DNA of 20,367 nt from CAWGUU01 sp963825765 (GCA_963825765.1 CAWGUU010000026.1:1-20367), one strand, 5' to 3'. Numbered from the stretch's first letter, positions 1 through 10,143 are shown. Numbers and translations: made by a program. The notes: generated by a model from the letters alone, not told the origin.

Positions 1-161
1 CCAGCGGGCCAGGCGCAGGTCGGCGGTGTCGTAGTAGGTGGCCTCCAGCACCCGCTCCGGGAACGGCCTGGCAGTCACCCCGTCGAGGACGCCGGTGAGG
101 TCGGGCAGGGCGAAGCCGGCCCACGCCGCCAGCTTGGTCTCGGTCTCCGTTCTGCCTTCAT
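1..161 (-). CDS. CYTH-domain protein, N-terminal part only (cut by window edge)
   Basis: On the minus strand the translation shows an ETETKLAAW segment, then LPDLTGV and LEATYYDTADLRLAR. This is the first strand (ExExK) and following helix of the CYTH triphosphatase fold. CYTH proteins hydrolyse or bind triphosphates, and many actinobacterial ones carry a CHAD domain that binds polyphosphate; any CHAD part lies outside the window. The gene follows ppk1 on the same strand with a gap of about 30 bp, so a shared polyphosphate operon is likely. The only good start is the ATG at 161, but it is one base out of frame with the ETETK segment. Adding one G to the GG run near 147-148 would restore M-K-A-E-R-E-T-E-T-K, so a homopolymer indel is suspected. 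Confidence 0.7.
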
Positions 162-191
162 GTGGCTGCTCTCATGCACCTGGCCGCGGCG

Positions 192-2362
192 TCACGCCAT
201 CAGGCTGGGCGTGGCCCTCGCCTTGCGCTCGGGGTCGCGGCGGGCCCGGGCGAGGGTCAGCTCCTGCAGCCGGTCGTGGGTGTTGAAGCCCCGGCCCGGA
301 GGCACGTGGCGCCACTCGCCGTCGGGGCCCAGCTCCCAGGCCAGCGTGTCGTCGGCCAGGTCGACGTCGAGGATCTCCTGCAGCCGGGCGGTGAGGGCAG
401 GATCGCTCACCGGCGTGACCGCCTCCACCCGCCGGTCCAGGTTCCGAGGCATGAGGTCGGCGGAGCCGATGTAGTAGTGCCGCTCGTCGCGCCCGCCGAA
501 GGCGAAGATGCGCGAGTGCTCCAGGTAGCGGCCCACGATCGACCGCACCTTGATGTTCTCCGACAGTCCGGGGACACCGGGGCGCAGGCAGCAGATGCCT
601 CGCACGATCAGGTCGATCTTCACGCCACCGGACGAGGCCTCGTACAGGGCGGAGATCAGGTCCCAGTCCACGAGGCTGTTCATCTTCATCACGATCCGCC
701 CGGCGCCCTCGGGGGCGTTGACCTCGTTGCGGATGAGCTCGGTGAGGCGGGTGCGCAGCGACGTGGTGGCCACCAGCAGGCGCTTGTACTGGACGTGGCG
801 GCTGTAGCCGGTGAGGAAGTTGAACAGGTGGGTCAGGTCCGAGCACAGGTCGGGGTCGGCCGACAGGAGCCCGATGTCCTCGTACAGCCGGGCGGTCGTG
901 GAGTTGTAGTTGCCGGTGCCCACGTGGCAGTAGCGGCGGAGACCGTCGGCCTCCTCCCGCACCACCAGGGCCGTCTTGGTGTGGGTCTTGAGCCCGACGA
1001 GCCCGTAGACGACGTGCACGCCGGCGTGCTCCAAAGCCCTCGCCCAGGCGATGTTGGCCTTCTCGTCGAACCGGGCCTTGAGCTCGACCAGCACCACCAC
1101 CTGCTTGCCGGCCTCGGCCGCGTCGATCAGGGCCTTGACGATGGCGCTGTCGCCGGACGTGCGGTAGAGGGTCTGCTTGATGGCCAGGACGTTGGGGTCG
1201 GCGGCGGACTGGCGGATGAATGCCTCGGTGGAGGCCGTGAACGACTCGTAGGGGTGGTGCACGACGACGTCGCGGCGCCGCAGGACGGCGAAGATGTCCT
1301 CGCCCGGCTCGTCGATGCTGGCCAGGGCCGGGGGCACGACGGGTATCCACGGCTCGTCCTTCAGGTCAGGCCGGTCGAGGCCGTGCAGGGCCCACAGGTC
1401 CCCGAGGTCGAGGAGGCCCTCCGTCTCGTACACGTCGCTGTCACGAAGGTCGAGCTCGTGGGTCAGCAGCTCCCGGACGTCGTCCGGCATGGTGCTGTCG
1501 ACCTCGAGGCGGACCGCGTTGCCGAAGCGCCGGCGCCGCAGCTCCATGTCGATCGCCTCCAGCAGGTCGTCGGCGTCGGTCTCCTCGATGTCGAGGTCGG
1601 CGTTGCGGGTGACCCGGAACGCGCAGTGGGACTCGATCTCCATGCCGGGAAACAGCACGTCGAGCCGGGCGGCGACGACCTGCTCGATCGGGATCAGGCG
1701 CTGCTTGTCGGGCACCGCGATGAAGCGTGGGAGCAGGGGCGGCATCTTGATCCTGGCGAATCGGCGCTCCCCGCTGCGGGGGTTGCGGACCACCACGGCG
1801 AGGTTCAGGGACAGGCTCGAGATGTGGGGGAAGGGATGGCCGGGGTCGACCGCGAGGGGCGTGAGCACAGGGAAGATCCGGGTCTCGAAGATGTCGACCA
1901 GGTAGGCGCGGTCGTCCTCGTCGAGGGACTCCCAGTCGGAGAGGACGATGCCGGCCTCGGCCAGGGCGGGAACGACGCCTTTGGCGAAGATCTCTTCCTG
2001 CCGGTCGAGCAGCGCAGCCACCTGGGTGCTGATGAGGCGGAGCTGCTCCGAGGGTGTCAGCCCGTCGGGCGACGTGCCGCCGATCTTGGCGTCCTGCTGC
2101 TCCTTGAGCAGGGCCACCCGGACCTGGAAGAACTCGTCGAGGTTGCTGCTGAAGATGGCGAGGAACTTGACCCGCTCGAGCACCGGGGCGCGGGCGTCGT
2201 CGGCCAGGGCGAGGACCCGGCCGTTGAAGTCCAGCCACGACAGCTCCCGGTTGAGGTAGGGAGAGTCGATCGGTGCGCGGGGAACTCGCGCAGGACTCCG
2301 GCGGTGCCAGGTTGCGAGGCCTCCTCCGCTTGGTGCGATGAGGACGGTGCGGGGTGCGTCAT
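192..2362 (-). CDS. ppk1: Polyphosphate kinase 1 (one frame break near the N-terminus)
   Basis: PPK1 reversibly transfers the gamma phosphate of ATP to polyphosphate. The reading frame contains the family's N-terminal SPYLNRELSWLDFN and SSNLDEFFQVR motifs. It also has the catalytic motif CHVGTGNYN, whose His (codon 924-926) is the autophosphorylated residue of the family, and the later HYYIGSADLMPRNLDRR motif with the second conserved His (477-479). Length of about 720 aa is normal. The conserved frame has no ATG or GTG close to its start. An ATG at 2362 (MTHPAPSSS) with a GGGAG ribosome site reads in another frame. One extra C in the CCCC run near 2279 would join the two, so I use 2362 as the probable start. 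A CYTH gene follows directly and surE is divergent. Confidence 0.9.
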
Positions 2363-2498
2363 GTTGAGCTCCCTCGGGGTCGCCGCGACATGGGGCTCGG
2401 GGCGTTACTGGCCCGTATGGAGCGAAGTCGCCCTGATCATCGTACTTGTCGTGGCACACGATAAACGGTGCCTGGCCGGCGATGCATGGGAGCGTTCT

Positions 2499-2516
2499 CT
2501 TCACGCGGTGTTCAGC
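2499..2516 (+). promoter_or_regulatory. Weak PHO-box-like direct repeat upstream of surE
   Basis: Two heptamers, CTTCACG and GTTCAGC, begin exactly 11 bp apart in the roughly 290-bp region between the divergent ppk1 and surE starts. They match the GTTCACC unit of actinobacterial PHO boxes at 5 and 6 of 7 positions. This is seen directly, but two short imperfect units could arise by chance. The call leans on the much better three-unit example at 5540-5568. I see no other convincing element in 2363-2649. Confidence 0.25.
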
Positions 2517-2649
2517 TCCCCTCCGGCCACCGGTCATGGGGAGGTCACTTCGGCGGCGCAGACTCCTCGCCATGGCCGTCACGCTGATCCGGGCACTTCC
2601 CCCCACGACCGGGGCACGCGACGGCCAGGGTCGAGACCGGCACCCTTCG

Positions 2650-3459
2650 GTGGTCCCCACGGTGCTGGTCACCAACGACGACGGCATCGGCGCCCCGGGC
2701 CTCGCGGCGCTGGCGAGGGCGGCAGCGCGGATCGGGGATGTGGTCGTGGCGGCGCCGGTCGAGGACCGCAGCGGCAGCGGTGCAGCCGTCAGCCCGGCGT
2801 GGCTGGAGGAGGGCATCCTCGTTTCCAGGGTCGACATCGATGGCGTCGATGCGCCTTCGTACTCGGTGCACGGCCCGCCGGCGCTGGCCGTGATGGCCGG
2901 GCTGTCGGGAGCGCTCGGCGCTGCGCCTCGGATCGTCGTCTCCGGCATCAACCGCGGGTCCAACACCGGGCTCGGCGTGCTGCACTCGGGCACGGTCGGT
3001 GCCGCCCTCACGGCTGGCAACCTGCGGGTGTCGGCGCTCGCCGTCAGCCTGGCATCGAGCCAGCCTCGGTGCTGGGCGACCGCGGTCGACGTGGCCGCAG
3101 CGGCGATGGGTTGGCTGCTGCGAGCCCCGGCGGGCACCGTGCTGAACGTGAACGTGCCCGACGTGCCCACGCTGGAGGTCACCGGCGTGCGCGAGGCGCC
3201 GCTGGCACGCGTCGGCACGGTCCAGGCCCCGCTGGCCGACCTGCGAGCGGGTGATATGGGCCGGCTGCACCTCAGGATCTCCGCTCCGGGCGATGTCGCG
3301 GACATCCGCAGCGATGCAACCCTCCTGGCCGCCGGCTACGTGACCGCCTCCTGCATCGTCGGTCCCCGCGTCAGCGGCAAGACGGGCGTGGCCGAAGCAC
3401 TCCGGGCCGGCGTCAGGTCCCCCCGCCGGAACCGGGCCGGGGCGACAGCCGGCGTCTGA
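2650..3459 (+). CDS. surE: 5'-nucleotidase SurE
   Basis: SurE is a metal-dependent phosphatase that removes phosphate from nucleoside 5'- and 3'-monophosphates; some members also act on short polyphosphate. The N-terminus has VLVTNDDGIGAPGL, the hallmark Asp-Asp metal site. It is followed by a DRSGSGAAVS serine loop and then SGINRGSNTG with HSGTVGAA, the conserved Asn and Ser loops. About 269 aa from the GTG at 2650 fits the family. In-frame starts further up (ATG 2572) would add a low-complexity leader not expected in SurE. The C-terminal 20 residues are Arg/Ala-rich and unlike the family core. The gene is divergent from ppk1 and ends in front of a strong hairpin; the neighbouring regulator operon converges on it. 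The phosphate-related context suits the function, but co-regulation is an inference. Confidence 0.9.
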   Translation: MVPTVLVTNDDGIGAPGLAALARAAARIGDVVVAAPVEDRSGSGAAVSPAWLEEGILVSRVDIDGVDAPSYSVHGPPALAVMAGLSGALGAAPRIVVSGINRGSNTGLGVLHSGTVGAALTAGNLRVSALAVSLASSQPRCWATAVDVAAAAMGWLLRAPAGTVLNVNVPDVPTLEVTGVREAPLARVGTVQAPLADLRAGDMGRLHLRISAPGDVADIRSDATLLAAGYVTASCIVGPRVSGKTGVAEALRAGVRSPRRNRAGATAGV

Positions 3460-3488
3460 ACCGTCTCCTGGACCCGGACTCCTCCTGG

Positions 3489-3531
3489 GACCGGGCCTGC
3501 GCCGATCCACGACCCCGGCGCAGGCCCGGTC
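3489..3531 (+). terminator. Hairpin terminator after surE
   Basis: A perfect 16-bp inverted repeat (3489-3504 with 3516-3531, arm GACCGGGCCTGCGCCG) with an 11-nt loop begins 29 bp after the surE stop. It has no T tract, as is common for high-GC intrinsic terminators. It is a few bases from the second hairpin that faces the convergent operon. Confidence 0.8.
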
Positions 3532-3553
3532 GCCGGTAGGTCTCGATCCGGAG

Positions 3554-3600
3554 GTGAGAGTGCAAGAAAGTCGGTATATGCGACCTTTCTGCACTCTCAC
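3554..3600. repeat. Dispersed palindromic element, copy 1 (possible terminator of the regX3 operon)
   Basis: Arms of 20 nt (3554-3573 and 3581-3600) pair except for a one-base offset on each side, around a GTATATG loop. The arm begins GTGAGAGTGCAAGAA. The same core, GAGAGTGCAAGAAGGTCGC, recurs in the hairpin at 10616-10658. It lies 40 bp past the regX3 stop and between convergent genes, so it may terminate that operon. Sharing its sequence with a distant site means it is more than a random terminator. Confidence 0.75.
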
Positions 3601-3639
3601 GGTGCCCCGGGGTGTGGTGAGGCTCGGACGAGCCTCGGC

Positions 3640-4368
3640 TCAGACTCGCGTTGGCTTCTCGTAGCGGTAGCCGAGGCCCCGGATGGTGGTGATCCGGCTG
3701 GGCCGCGACGGGTTGTCCTCGATCTTGGCGCGCAGTCGTTTGACGTGGACGTCGAGGGTCTTGGTGTCGCCGACGTAGTTGGGGCCCCAGATCCTGTCGA
3801 TGAGGGTGTCGCGGGTGAGCACCCGGCCGGCGTTGGCCAGCAGCAGCTCCAGCAGCTCGAACTCGCGCAGCGGCAGGGCCACCTCGCCGTTGCGGACCGT
3901 CACGCGATGGCGTTCCGGGTCGAGCGTGACGTCGCCGACCTCGAGCACCTCGGACGACTCGTCCTCCTCGACCTCGGGTCCCGAGGTGGCCCGCCGCAGC
4001 ACCGCCCGGACCCTCGCCACCAGCTCCCGCAGGCGGTACGGCTTGGTGACGTAGTCGTCGGCACCGACCTCGAGACCCACCACGGCGTCGACCTCGGAGT
4101 CCTTGGCCGTCACCATGATGATCGGGATCGTCGAACGGGCCCGGATGTGGCGGCACACGTCGATGCCCGAGACCCGGGGCAGCATGAGGTCGAGCAGGAC
4201 GACGTCGGGCCGCTCCGCGTCGAACAGCTCCAGCGCCTCGGCCCCGTCGCGGGCCACCCGTACCGCGAACCCCTCACGGCTCAGGCCGAGGCTCAGGGCC
4301 TCCACGAAGGACTCCTCGTCCTCGACCACGAGCACGGTGGGACGGGAGTCGTTCAGCGGAGCGCTCAC
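3640..4368 (-). CDS. regX3: OmpR-family response regulator, RegX3-like
   Basis: This is a DNA-binding response regulator of 242 aa. The receiver domain (about residues 10-120) has the acidic pair E16/D17, the phosphoacceptor D60 in VVLLDLMLP and K109 in YVTKPYRLREL. The C-terminal winged helix (about 145-240) ends in the family motif TIRGLGYRYE. The protein resembles mycobacterial RegX3, which controls phosphate-starvation genes. The start is GTG 4368, forming a GTGA overlap with the stop of the upstream kinase; such overlap implies translational coupling and a single operon. A palindromic element 40 bp past the stop is the likely terminator. The partner kinase and the PHO-box-like repeat upstream of it both support a phosphate-sensing role, though the name rests on resemblance only. 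Confidence 0.88.
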   Translation of the reverse strand: MSAPLNDSRPTVLVVEDEESFVEALSLGLSREGFAVRVARDGAEALELFDAERPDVVLLDLMLPRVSGIDVCRHIRARSTIPIIMVTAKDSEVDAVVGLEVGADDYVTKPYRLRELVARVRAVLRRATSGPEVEEDESSEVLEVGDVTLDPERHRVTVRNGEVALPLREFELLELLLANAGRVLTRDTLIDRIWGPNYVGDTKTLDVHVKRLRAKIEDNPSRPSRITTIRGLGYRYEKPTRV

Positions 4369-5423
4369 CGAGGAGGGTCCGTCTCGGAGGTGTCGGCCAG
4401 GGGGAGCCGTAGTGTGAACGTGGAGCCCTCGCCCTCGCGGGAGCGGACGCGCACGTCGCCGCCGTGGTTGGTGGCGACGTGGCGGACGATGGCCAGCCCG
4501 AGACCCGTGCCCCCTGTCTCCCGGCTGCGGGCCCGGTCGACACGGTAGAAGCGCTCGAAGATCCGCTCGAGGTCCTTGGCCGGGATGCCGATGCCCTGGT
4601 CGCGGACGGCGAGGCGGACCCAGCCGCCGGACCGGCTGCTCGTGACCTCGACCTTGGAGCCCGGCTCCGAGTACTTCACCGCGTTGTCGAGCAGGTTGGC
4701 GACGGCCGAGACCAGCTGGCGCTCGTCGCCCCGTACCAGGGGCGCCGGATCGGCCCGGGTCACCACGATGTCGACGTCGCGCTGGCGGGCCACGGGCAGG
4801 ACGCGGTCGGCGGCGGTGTCGTTGACGCCGTTGATGTCGACCAGCTCCTCGGTGAGCACGCCCTCGGCCTCGATGCGCGACAGGTCGAGGAGGTCCTCGA
4901 TCAGGCGTCCCGCCCGCTCCGCCTCGGTGGTGATGTGGCTCACGAGCCTGCTGGTGACGGCCGGGTCGTCCTCCACCGCCAACGCCTCGGCGAGCACGGC
5001 CAGGGCTCCGATCGGCGTCCGCAGCTCGTGGCTGACGTTGGCGGCGAAGTCGCGCCGGACCGCCTCCAGCCGCCGGCGCTCGGAGATGTCCTCGACGAAG
5101 GCGATCGTGCCCAGCGCCTGGCCGTCGCTGTCGAGGGGGACGGCGGTGACGTCGAGGGTACGGGGCGGGGGCCCGTGCAGGACGAGGGTCTCACTGGCGG
5201 GCCCCCCTGAGCCGGTCTCGGCGACCAGGCGCTCGACGGTGGCCGCCACCAGCGCCGCGACCTGGCGGTTCGACTCGAGCTCGCCGTGCTGGCGGTTGTG
5301 CAGGACCAGCGTCCCGGTCTCGTCGTAGATCAGGACGGCGAGGGTCAGGGCGTCGAGAGCCCGGCGCATGCGCACCGTCTCGGAAAGGGCGGCGGCGGCG
5401 ATACCCCGGGCCTCGCGCACCAT
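4365..5423 (-). CDS. senX3: SenX3-like sensor histidine kinase
   Basis: The protein autophosphorylates and passes phosphate to the adjacent regulator. Order of parts: a PAS-like segment (ALTLAVLIYDETGTLVLHN to FVEDISERR), the H box RRDFAANVSHELRTPIG with the phosphorylated His, N box LLDNAVKYS, G1 DQGIGIP, F box FERFYRVD and G2 GGTGLGLAIV. The H-box and ATPase spacing match SenX3. Mycobacterial SenX3 has two membrane helices at its N-terminus. Here the ATG at 5423 gives about 352 aa with none, and the in-frame extension to about 5470 adds no hydrophobic stretch. So the sensor is either soluble, or its membrane part has been lost through a frame break upstream. The start is therefore uncertain. 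Confidence 0.87.
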   Translation of the reverse strand: MVREARGIAAAALSETVRMRRALDALTLAVLIYDETGTLVLHNRQHGELESNRQVAALVAATVERLVAETGSGGPASETLVLHGPPPRTLDVTAVPLDSDGQALGTIAFVEDISERRRLEAVRRDFAANVSHELRTPIGALAVLAEALAVEDDPAVTSRLVSHITTEAERAGRLIEDLLDLSRIEAEGVLTEELVDINGVNDTAADRVLPVARQRDVDIVVTRADPAPLVRGDERQLVSAVANLLDNAVKYSEPGSKVEVTSSRSGGWVRLAVRDQGIGIPAKDLERIFERFYRVDRARSRETGGTGLGLAIVRHVATNHGGDVRVRSREGEGSTFTLRLPLADTSETDPPR

Positions 5424-5539
5424 GCGCTCGGCCTCGTCGGAGCGGTGGCGGCGAAGTGGTGTGCTCAGCGGTGCCTCGGGTTGTCGGGGACCATGAACGC
5501 CAAGGTTAGGGAAGGGAATAGATCTGCCGCTGACCCGGC

Positions 5540-5568
5540 GGTGAACTCCGGGCGAACGGCGAGCGAAC
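5540..5568 (-). promoter_or_regulatory. PHO-box-like triple direct repeat in front of senX3-regX3
   Basis: Read on the minus strand there are three heptamers, GTTCGCT, GTTCGCC and GTTCACC, starting at 5568, 5557 and 5546, exactly 11 bp apart. Streptomyces PhoP boxes are direct 11-nt units with GTTCACC as the conserved part. The site lies about 120 bp upstream of the kinase and 60 bp upstream of the divergent lipoprotein. It could serve autoregulation of the operon and control of the lipoprotein. Confidence 0.65.
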
Positions 5569-5627
5569 TCCACAAGCCCACCCTCCGACCCTACGTCAGT
5601 ACACTCCGTGACATCGGTGCGTGTGCT

Positions 5628-6182
5628 GTGCGGCGACTGACGGCGGGTGTGGCCGTCGTCCTTGCGTTGGTCCTCGCCGGCTGCGGCGGGTCGGACGACG
5701 ACAAGAAGACCACCACATCCTCCAGCCGTCCCGGCACCTCGACGACGACCGACTCGACAGCCACCACCGCCACGACGGCACCCGCGGCCACGACCGCCGC
5801 GGGCTCGGCCACGACAGCGGCCACGACGGCCACGACGGCCGCTACCGACGGTTCGCCCTCGGATACCACCGCCTCCACCGCCCGCCCGGCGGCCTCGGTG
5901 GTCGTCACCCTGTACGCCCAGAAAGGCGAGATCCCGCCCGGCGAGACCCAGCCGTTGGAGGCGCCGGCATGGAAGGCCACCGGGGTCGGGTGGGACCCTG
6001 GCCACGTCGACATGATCGTCAAGCGGACCGACGGGCCCAGCGTGGTGCTCGACGTCGGGGCCGAGGCCGACGGCGACAGCCGGTTCGAGCGGATCTTCGT
6101 CGTCCTGGAGGTCGAGCCGGGCACGTACGCGGCCATCGCCTCCCAGGGTGGGAAGCAGGCCCAGGGCAGCTTCGCGCTTTAG
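5628..6182 (+). CDS. Secreted lipoprotein with Thr/Ala-rich linker, unknown function
   Basis: The GTG start at 5628 gives 184 aa. It has a short Arg-rich n-region, a hydrophobic stretch and the lipobox LVLAGC with the modified Cys at 19, so the protein is exported and anchored by a lipid. Residues about 25-85 are a low-complexity Thr/Ala/Ser linker. The remaining 95 residues form a small predominantly beta-type domain (VVVTLYAQKGEIPPGE to the end) that I do not recognise. The gene is divergent from the senX3-regX3 operon, with the PHO-box-like repeat between them, so it may be a phosphate-responsive surface protein; this is inferred from position only. An in-frame extension upstream lacks a better start. 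Confidence 0.75.
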   Translation: MRRLTAGVAVVLALVLAGCGGSDDDKKTTTSSSRPGTSTTTDSTATTATTAPAATTAAGSATTAATTATTAATDGSPSDTTASTARPAASVVVTLYAQKGEIPPGETQPLEAPAWKATGVGWDPGHVDMIVKRTDGPSVVLDVGAEADGDSRFERIFVVLEVEPGTYAAIASQGGKQAQGSFAL

Positions 6183-6198
6183 ACGGGCGACTACGGAG

Positions 6199-6235
6199 TA
6201 GGTCATTCGACCTATCGAATAGGTCATTTGGCCTA
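6199..6235. promoter_or_regulatory. Two tandem palindromic operator-like sites, 21 bp apart
   Basis: The first site is TAGGTC-ATTC-GACCTA (6199-6214), a perfect 6-bp palindrome. The second is TAGGTC-ATTT-GGCCTA (6220-6235), with one mismatch. Start to start is 21 bp, two helical turns, so dimers on both would lie on one face of the DNA. The pair ends 34 bp before the ribosome site of the small membrane protein gene at 6282. A TetR- or MarR-type repressor site is a guess; no such regulator is seen here. Confidence 0.55.
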
Positions 6236-6281
6236 CAGGTGAGCGATCGACGTGCCGATACGGGGCGCGGAGGTGACGATA

Positions 6282-6407
6282 ATGCTCAAGGATCGCACCG
6301 ACTTGCTGATGGCTTTCCTCGTCGTGCTGGGAATCTTCGTGGCCCTCCTGGCCGCGTTCCGGTACATGGGGATCCCGATCGACCTGTCCTTCCTCGCCCG
6401 TAACTGA
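6282..6407 (+). CDS. Small single-span membrane protein (41 aa)
   Basis: This short gene has an excellent ribosome site, GGAGGTGA at 6269-6276, five bases before the ATG. The protein starts MLKDRTDLL, followed by a membrane helix (about residues 8-26, rich in Leu, Val, Ala and Phe), and ends FRYMGIPIDLSFLARN. The charge pattern (K/R before, R after) does not settle its orientation. I do not recognise a family. The tandem palindromes just upstream and the copper cluster downstream suggest a regulated stress-linked small protein, but the function is unknown. The strong ribosome site and clean membrane helix are the reasons for calling it a gene. Confidence 0.6.
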   Translation: MLKDRTDLLMAFLVVLGIFVALLAAFRYMGIPIDLSFLARN

Positions 6408-6644
6408 CACGTCCGCCCACCGGCGACCCGGGCCTGGTCCGAGCCGCCGGGGTCGGCAACTCTGCCCGCCGACCGGGCAAGTCCGGGTACGGCCGTATCC
6501 ACCTCGCATCCACCGGGCGCCCCGGGAGACCACACCGGTCACGGGGACCATCAGGTCATGTGCCGAGAACGGGACCGACCCAGTCGACGCCCCCGCCACC
6601 AGCCCCATGGTCATGGACTGGTTCGGGAACCAGCTCGAGCTCCC

Positions 6645-6893
6645 GACAGCGACCCTCGCGGGGTGCTGGCCGTGATCGAGCTGTCGGAGGCCAGCTACCG
6701 CAAGATGATCGAGAACCTGGCGTGGGCCGCCGGGTACAACGTGGTGGCGCTGCCGGTGGCTGCCGGGGCCTTCGCCCGGGCCGGCGTGAGCCTGGCGCCG
6801 GCAGTGGCGGCGGTGCCGATGCGCGCCTCGACCATCGTCGTCGTCCTCAACGCCCAGCTCCTCCGGCGGCTCGACCTACGCCGGTTGCGTTAG
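6645..6893 (+). pseudogene. C-terminal remnant of a P1B-type metal ATPase
   Basis: The translation from about 6645 reads DPRGVLAVIELSEASYRKM, then NLAWAAGYNVVALPVAAG, and ends STIVVVLNAQLLRRLDL before a TAG. These are the hinge after the P domain and the last two membrane helices (YN...P and the M..S motif region) of copper-type P1B ATPases. All upstream domains (metal-binding, actuator, phosphorylation site, nucleotide binding) are absent, so it cannot transport. The sequence differs from the end of the complete ATPase at 7254, so it is the tail of another family member rather than a fresh duplicate. I see nothing recognisable between 6408 and 6644. It lies directly upstream of the csoR promoter. 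Confidence 0.75.
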
Positions 6894-6928
6894 CGGTCGG
6901 CACGTCTCTCGCCACCAGTCAACAGTGT

Positions 6929-6958
6929 TTGTCGACCCCACCCCAGGTGGGGTAGAGT
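6929..6958 (+). promoter_or_regulatory. csoR-copA promoter with CsoR operator in the spacer
   Basis: A -35-like TTGTCG (6929-6934) and a -10-like TAGAGT (6953-6958) are 18 bp apart. The spacer holds a perfect 8-bp palindrome, ACCCCACC-CCA-GGTGGGGT (6935-6953), a GC-rich site like known CsoR operators. The predicted start of transcription falls at about 6965, the A of the csoR ATG, so the mRNA may be leaderless; no ribosome site is seen. Confidence 0.75.
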
Positions 6959-6964
6959 AGACCC

Positions 6965-7252
6965 ATGCATGAAGCCGACAAGAAGGCACTGGTGAACCGG
7001 TTGCGGAGCGCTCGCGGCCACGTCGACGCCGTGATCAGGATGGTGGAGTCCGACACCTACTGCGTCGACGTGATGAAGCAGCTGGCCGCCGTCCAGGGCT
7101 CGCTGGAGGCCTCCAGCCGGGCCGTGCTGCGCAACCACCTCGAGACCTGCGTGGCCGAGGCAATGCGGTCGGGCCGCACGGCCGAGATCGTCGACGAGCT
7201 GATGAACGCCCTTCGGTACGACCACGTGGTCACCGCCCCGGACCGGAGCTGA
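6965..7252 (+). CDS. csoR: Copper-sensing transcriptional repressor CsoR
   Basis: The protein is 95 aa, all-helical, of the CsoR/RcnR family, which binds operator DNA and releases it when Cu(I) occupies a Cys-His-Cys site. The expected ligands are present: Cys in DTYCVDVMKQ, then His and Cys in LRNHLETCV, with the family spacing. This pattern (C-H-C, without the N-terminal His of RcnR) indicates copper rather than nickel. The ATG at 6965 follows the palindromic operator, so it likely represses itself and the ATPase downstream. The copA ATG starts one base after the csoR stop, so the two are almost certainly co-transcribed and translationally coupled. Confidence 0.92.
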   Translation: MHEADKKALVNRLRSARGHVDAVIRMVESDTYCVDVMKQLAAVQGSLEASSRAVLRNHLETCVAEAMRSGRTAEIVDELMNALRYDHVVTAPDRS

Positions 7253-7253
7253 G

Positions 7254-9951
<2,698 letters not shown>

Positions 9952-9990
9952 CCGCCGTCGCCCCGCCTATCCCGAGCCGGGCGACGGCGG
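9952..9990. terminator. Hairpin terminator after copA
   Basis: A perfect 12-bp GC stem (9952-9963 with 9979-9990, CCGCCGTCGCCC) with a 15-nt loop starts directly at the copA stop. The opposite strand has the end of another gene remnant at 9999, so it may act in both directions. Confidence 0.7.
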
Positions 9991-9998
9991 TCGTGTGC

Positions 9999-10143
9999 CT
10001 ACTTCTTGCCCGAGTTGCCGGTCCCGTTGCCGCTGTTGCCGCTGTTGCCGCTGTTGCCGGGGCCGCGGTTGCCCTGGCCGCGGTTGCCCTTAAACTCAGC
10101 GGTGTCGTCGCCGGGGATCGAGGTGGTGGTCGACGACGTGGTG
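9999..10143 (-). pseudogene. Thr-rich / Gly-Asn-Ser repeat C-terminal tail, truncated
   Basis: The minus strand reads TTTSSTTTSIPGDD, then GNRGQGNRG and a run of GNS repeats (about 10020-10090), ending SGKK before a TAG. A Thr-rich linker followed by a Gly/Asn repeat is typical of the tail of a secreted or membrane-anchored protein, such as the predicted partner often encoded after ECF sigma factors. Here it has no start of its own: the frame opens at a TGA at the point where the sigma-factor homology stops. It looks like the 3' end of a neighbouring gene brought next to the sigma gene by deletion. The function is not determinable. Confidence 0.5.

Noticed and set aside
162..3254. Very long plus-strand frame of over 1000 codons
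   Set aside because: It is the complement of ppk1 and runs into surE out of frame; the composition is Gly/Ala/Arg/His-rich without motifs, while the minus strand shows full PPK1 motifs.
3554..3600. Riboswitch or small RNA
   Set aside because: A simple palindrome at the 3' side of genes with a second copy elsewhere; no conserved aptamer-like structure.
5700..5880. Repetitive CCACGACGGC-type sequence as a DNA repeat
   Set aside because: Explained by the Thr/Ala linker of the lipoprotein.
6558..6640. Short frame reading MDWFGNQLELP before the ATPase fragment
   Set aside because: It is only about 20 codons before a stop and matches nothing I recognise.
10020..10090. Short repeated CCGCTGTTG units, considered as a CRISPR or microsatellite locus
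   Set aside because: Units are about 9 bp without spacers and translate on the minus strand to GNS repeats of a protein tail.
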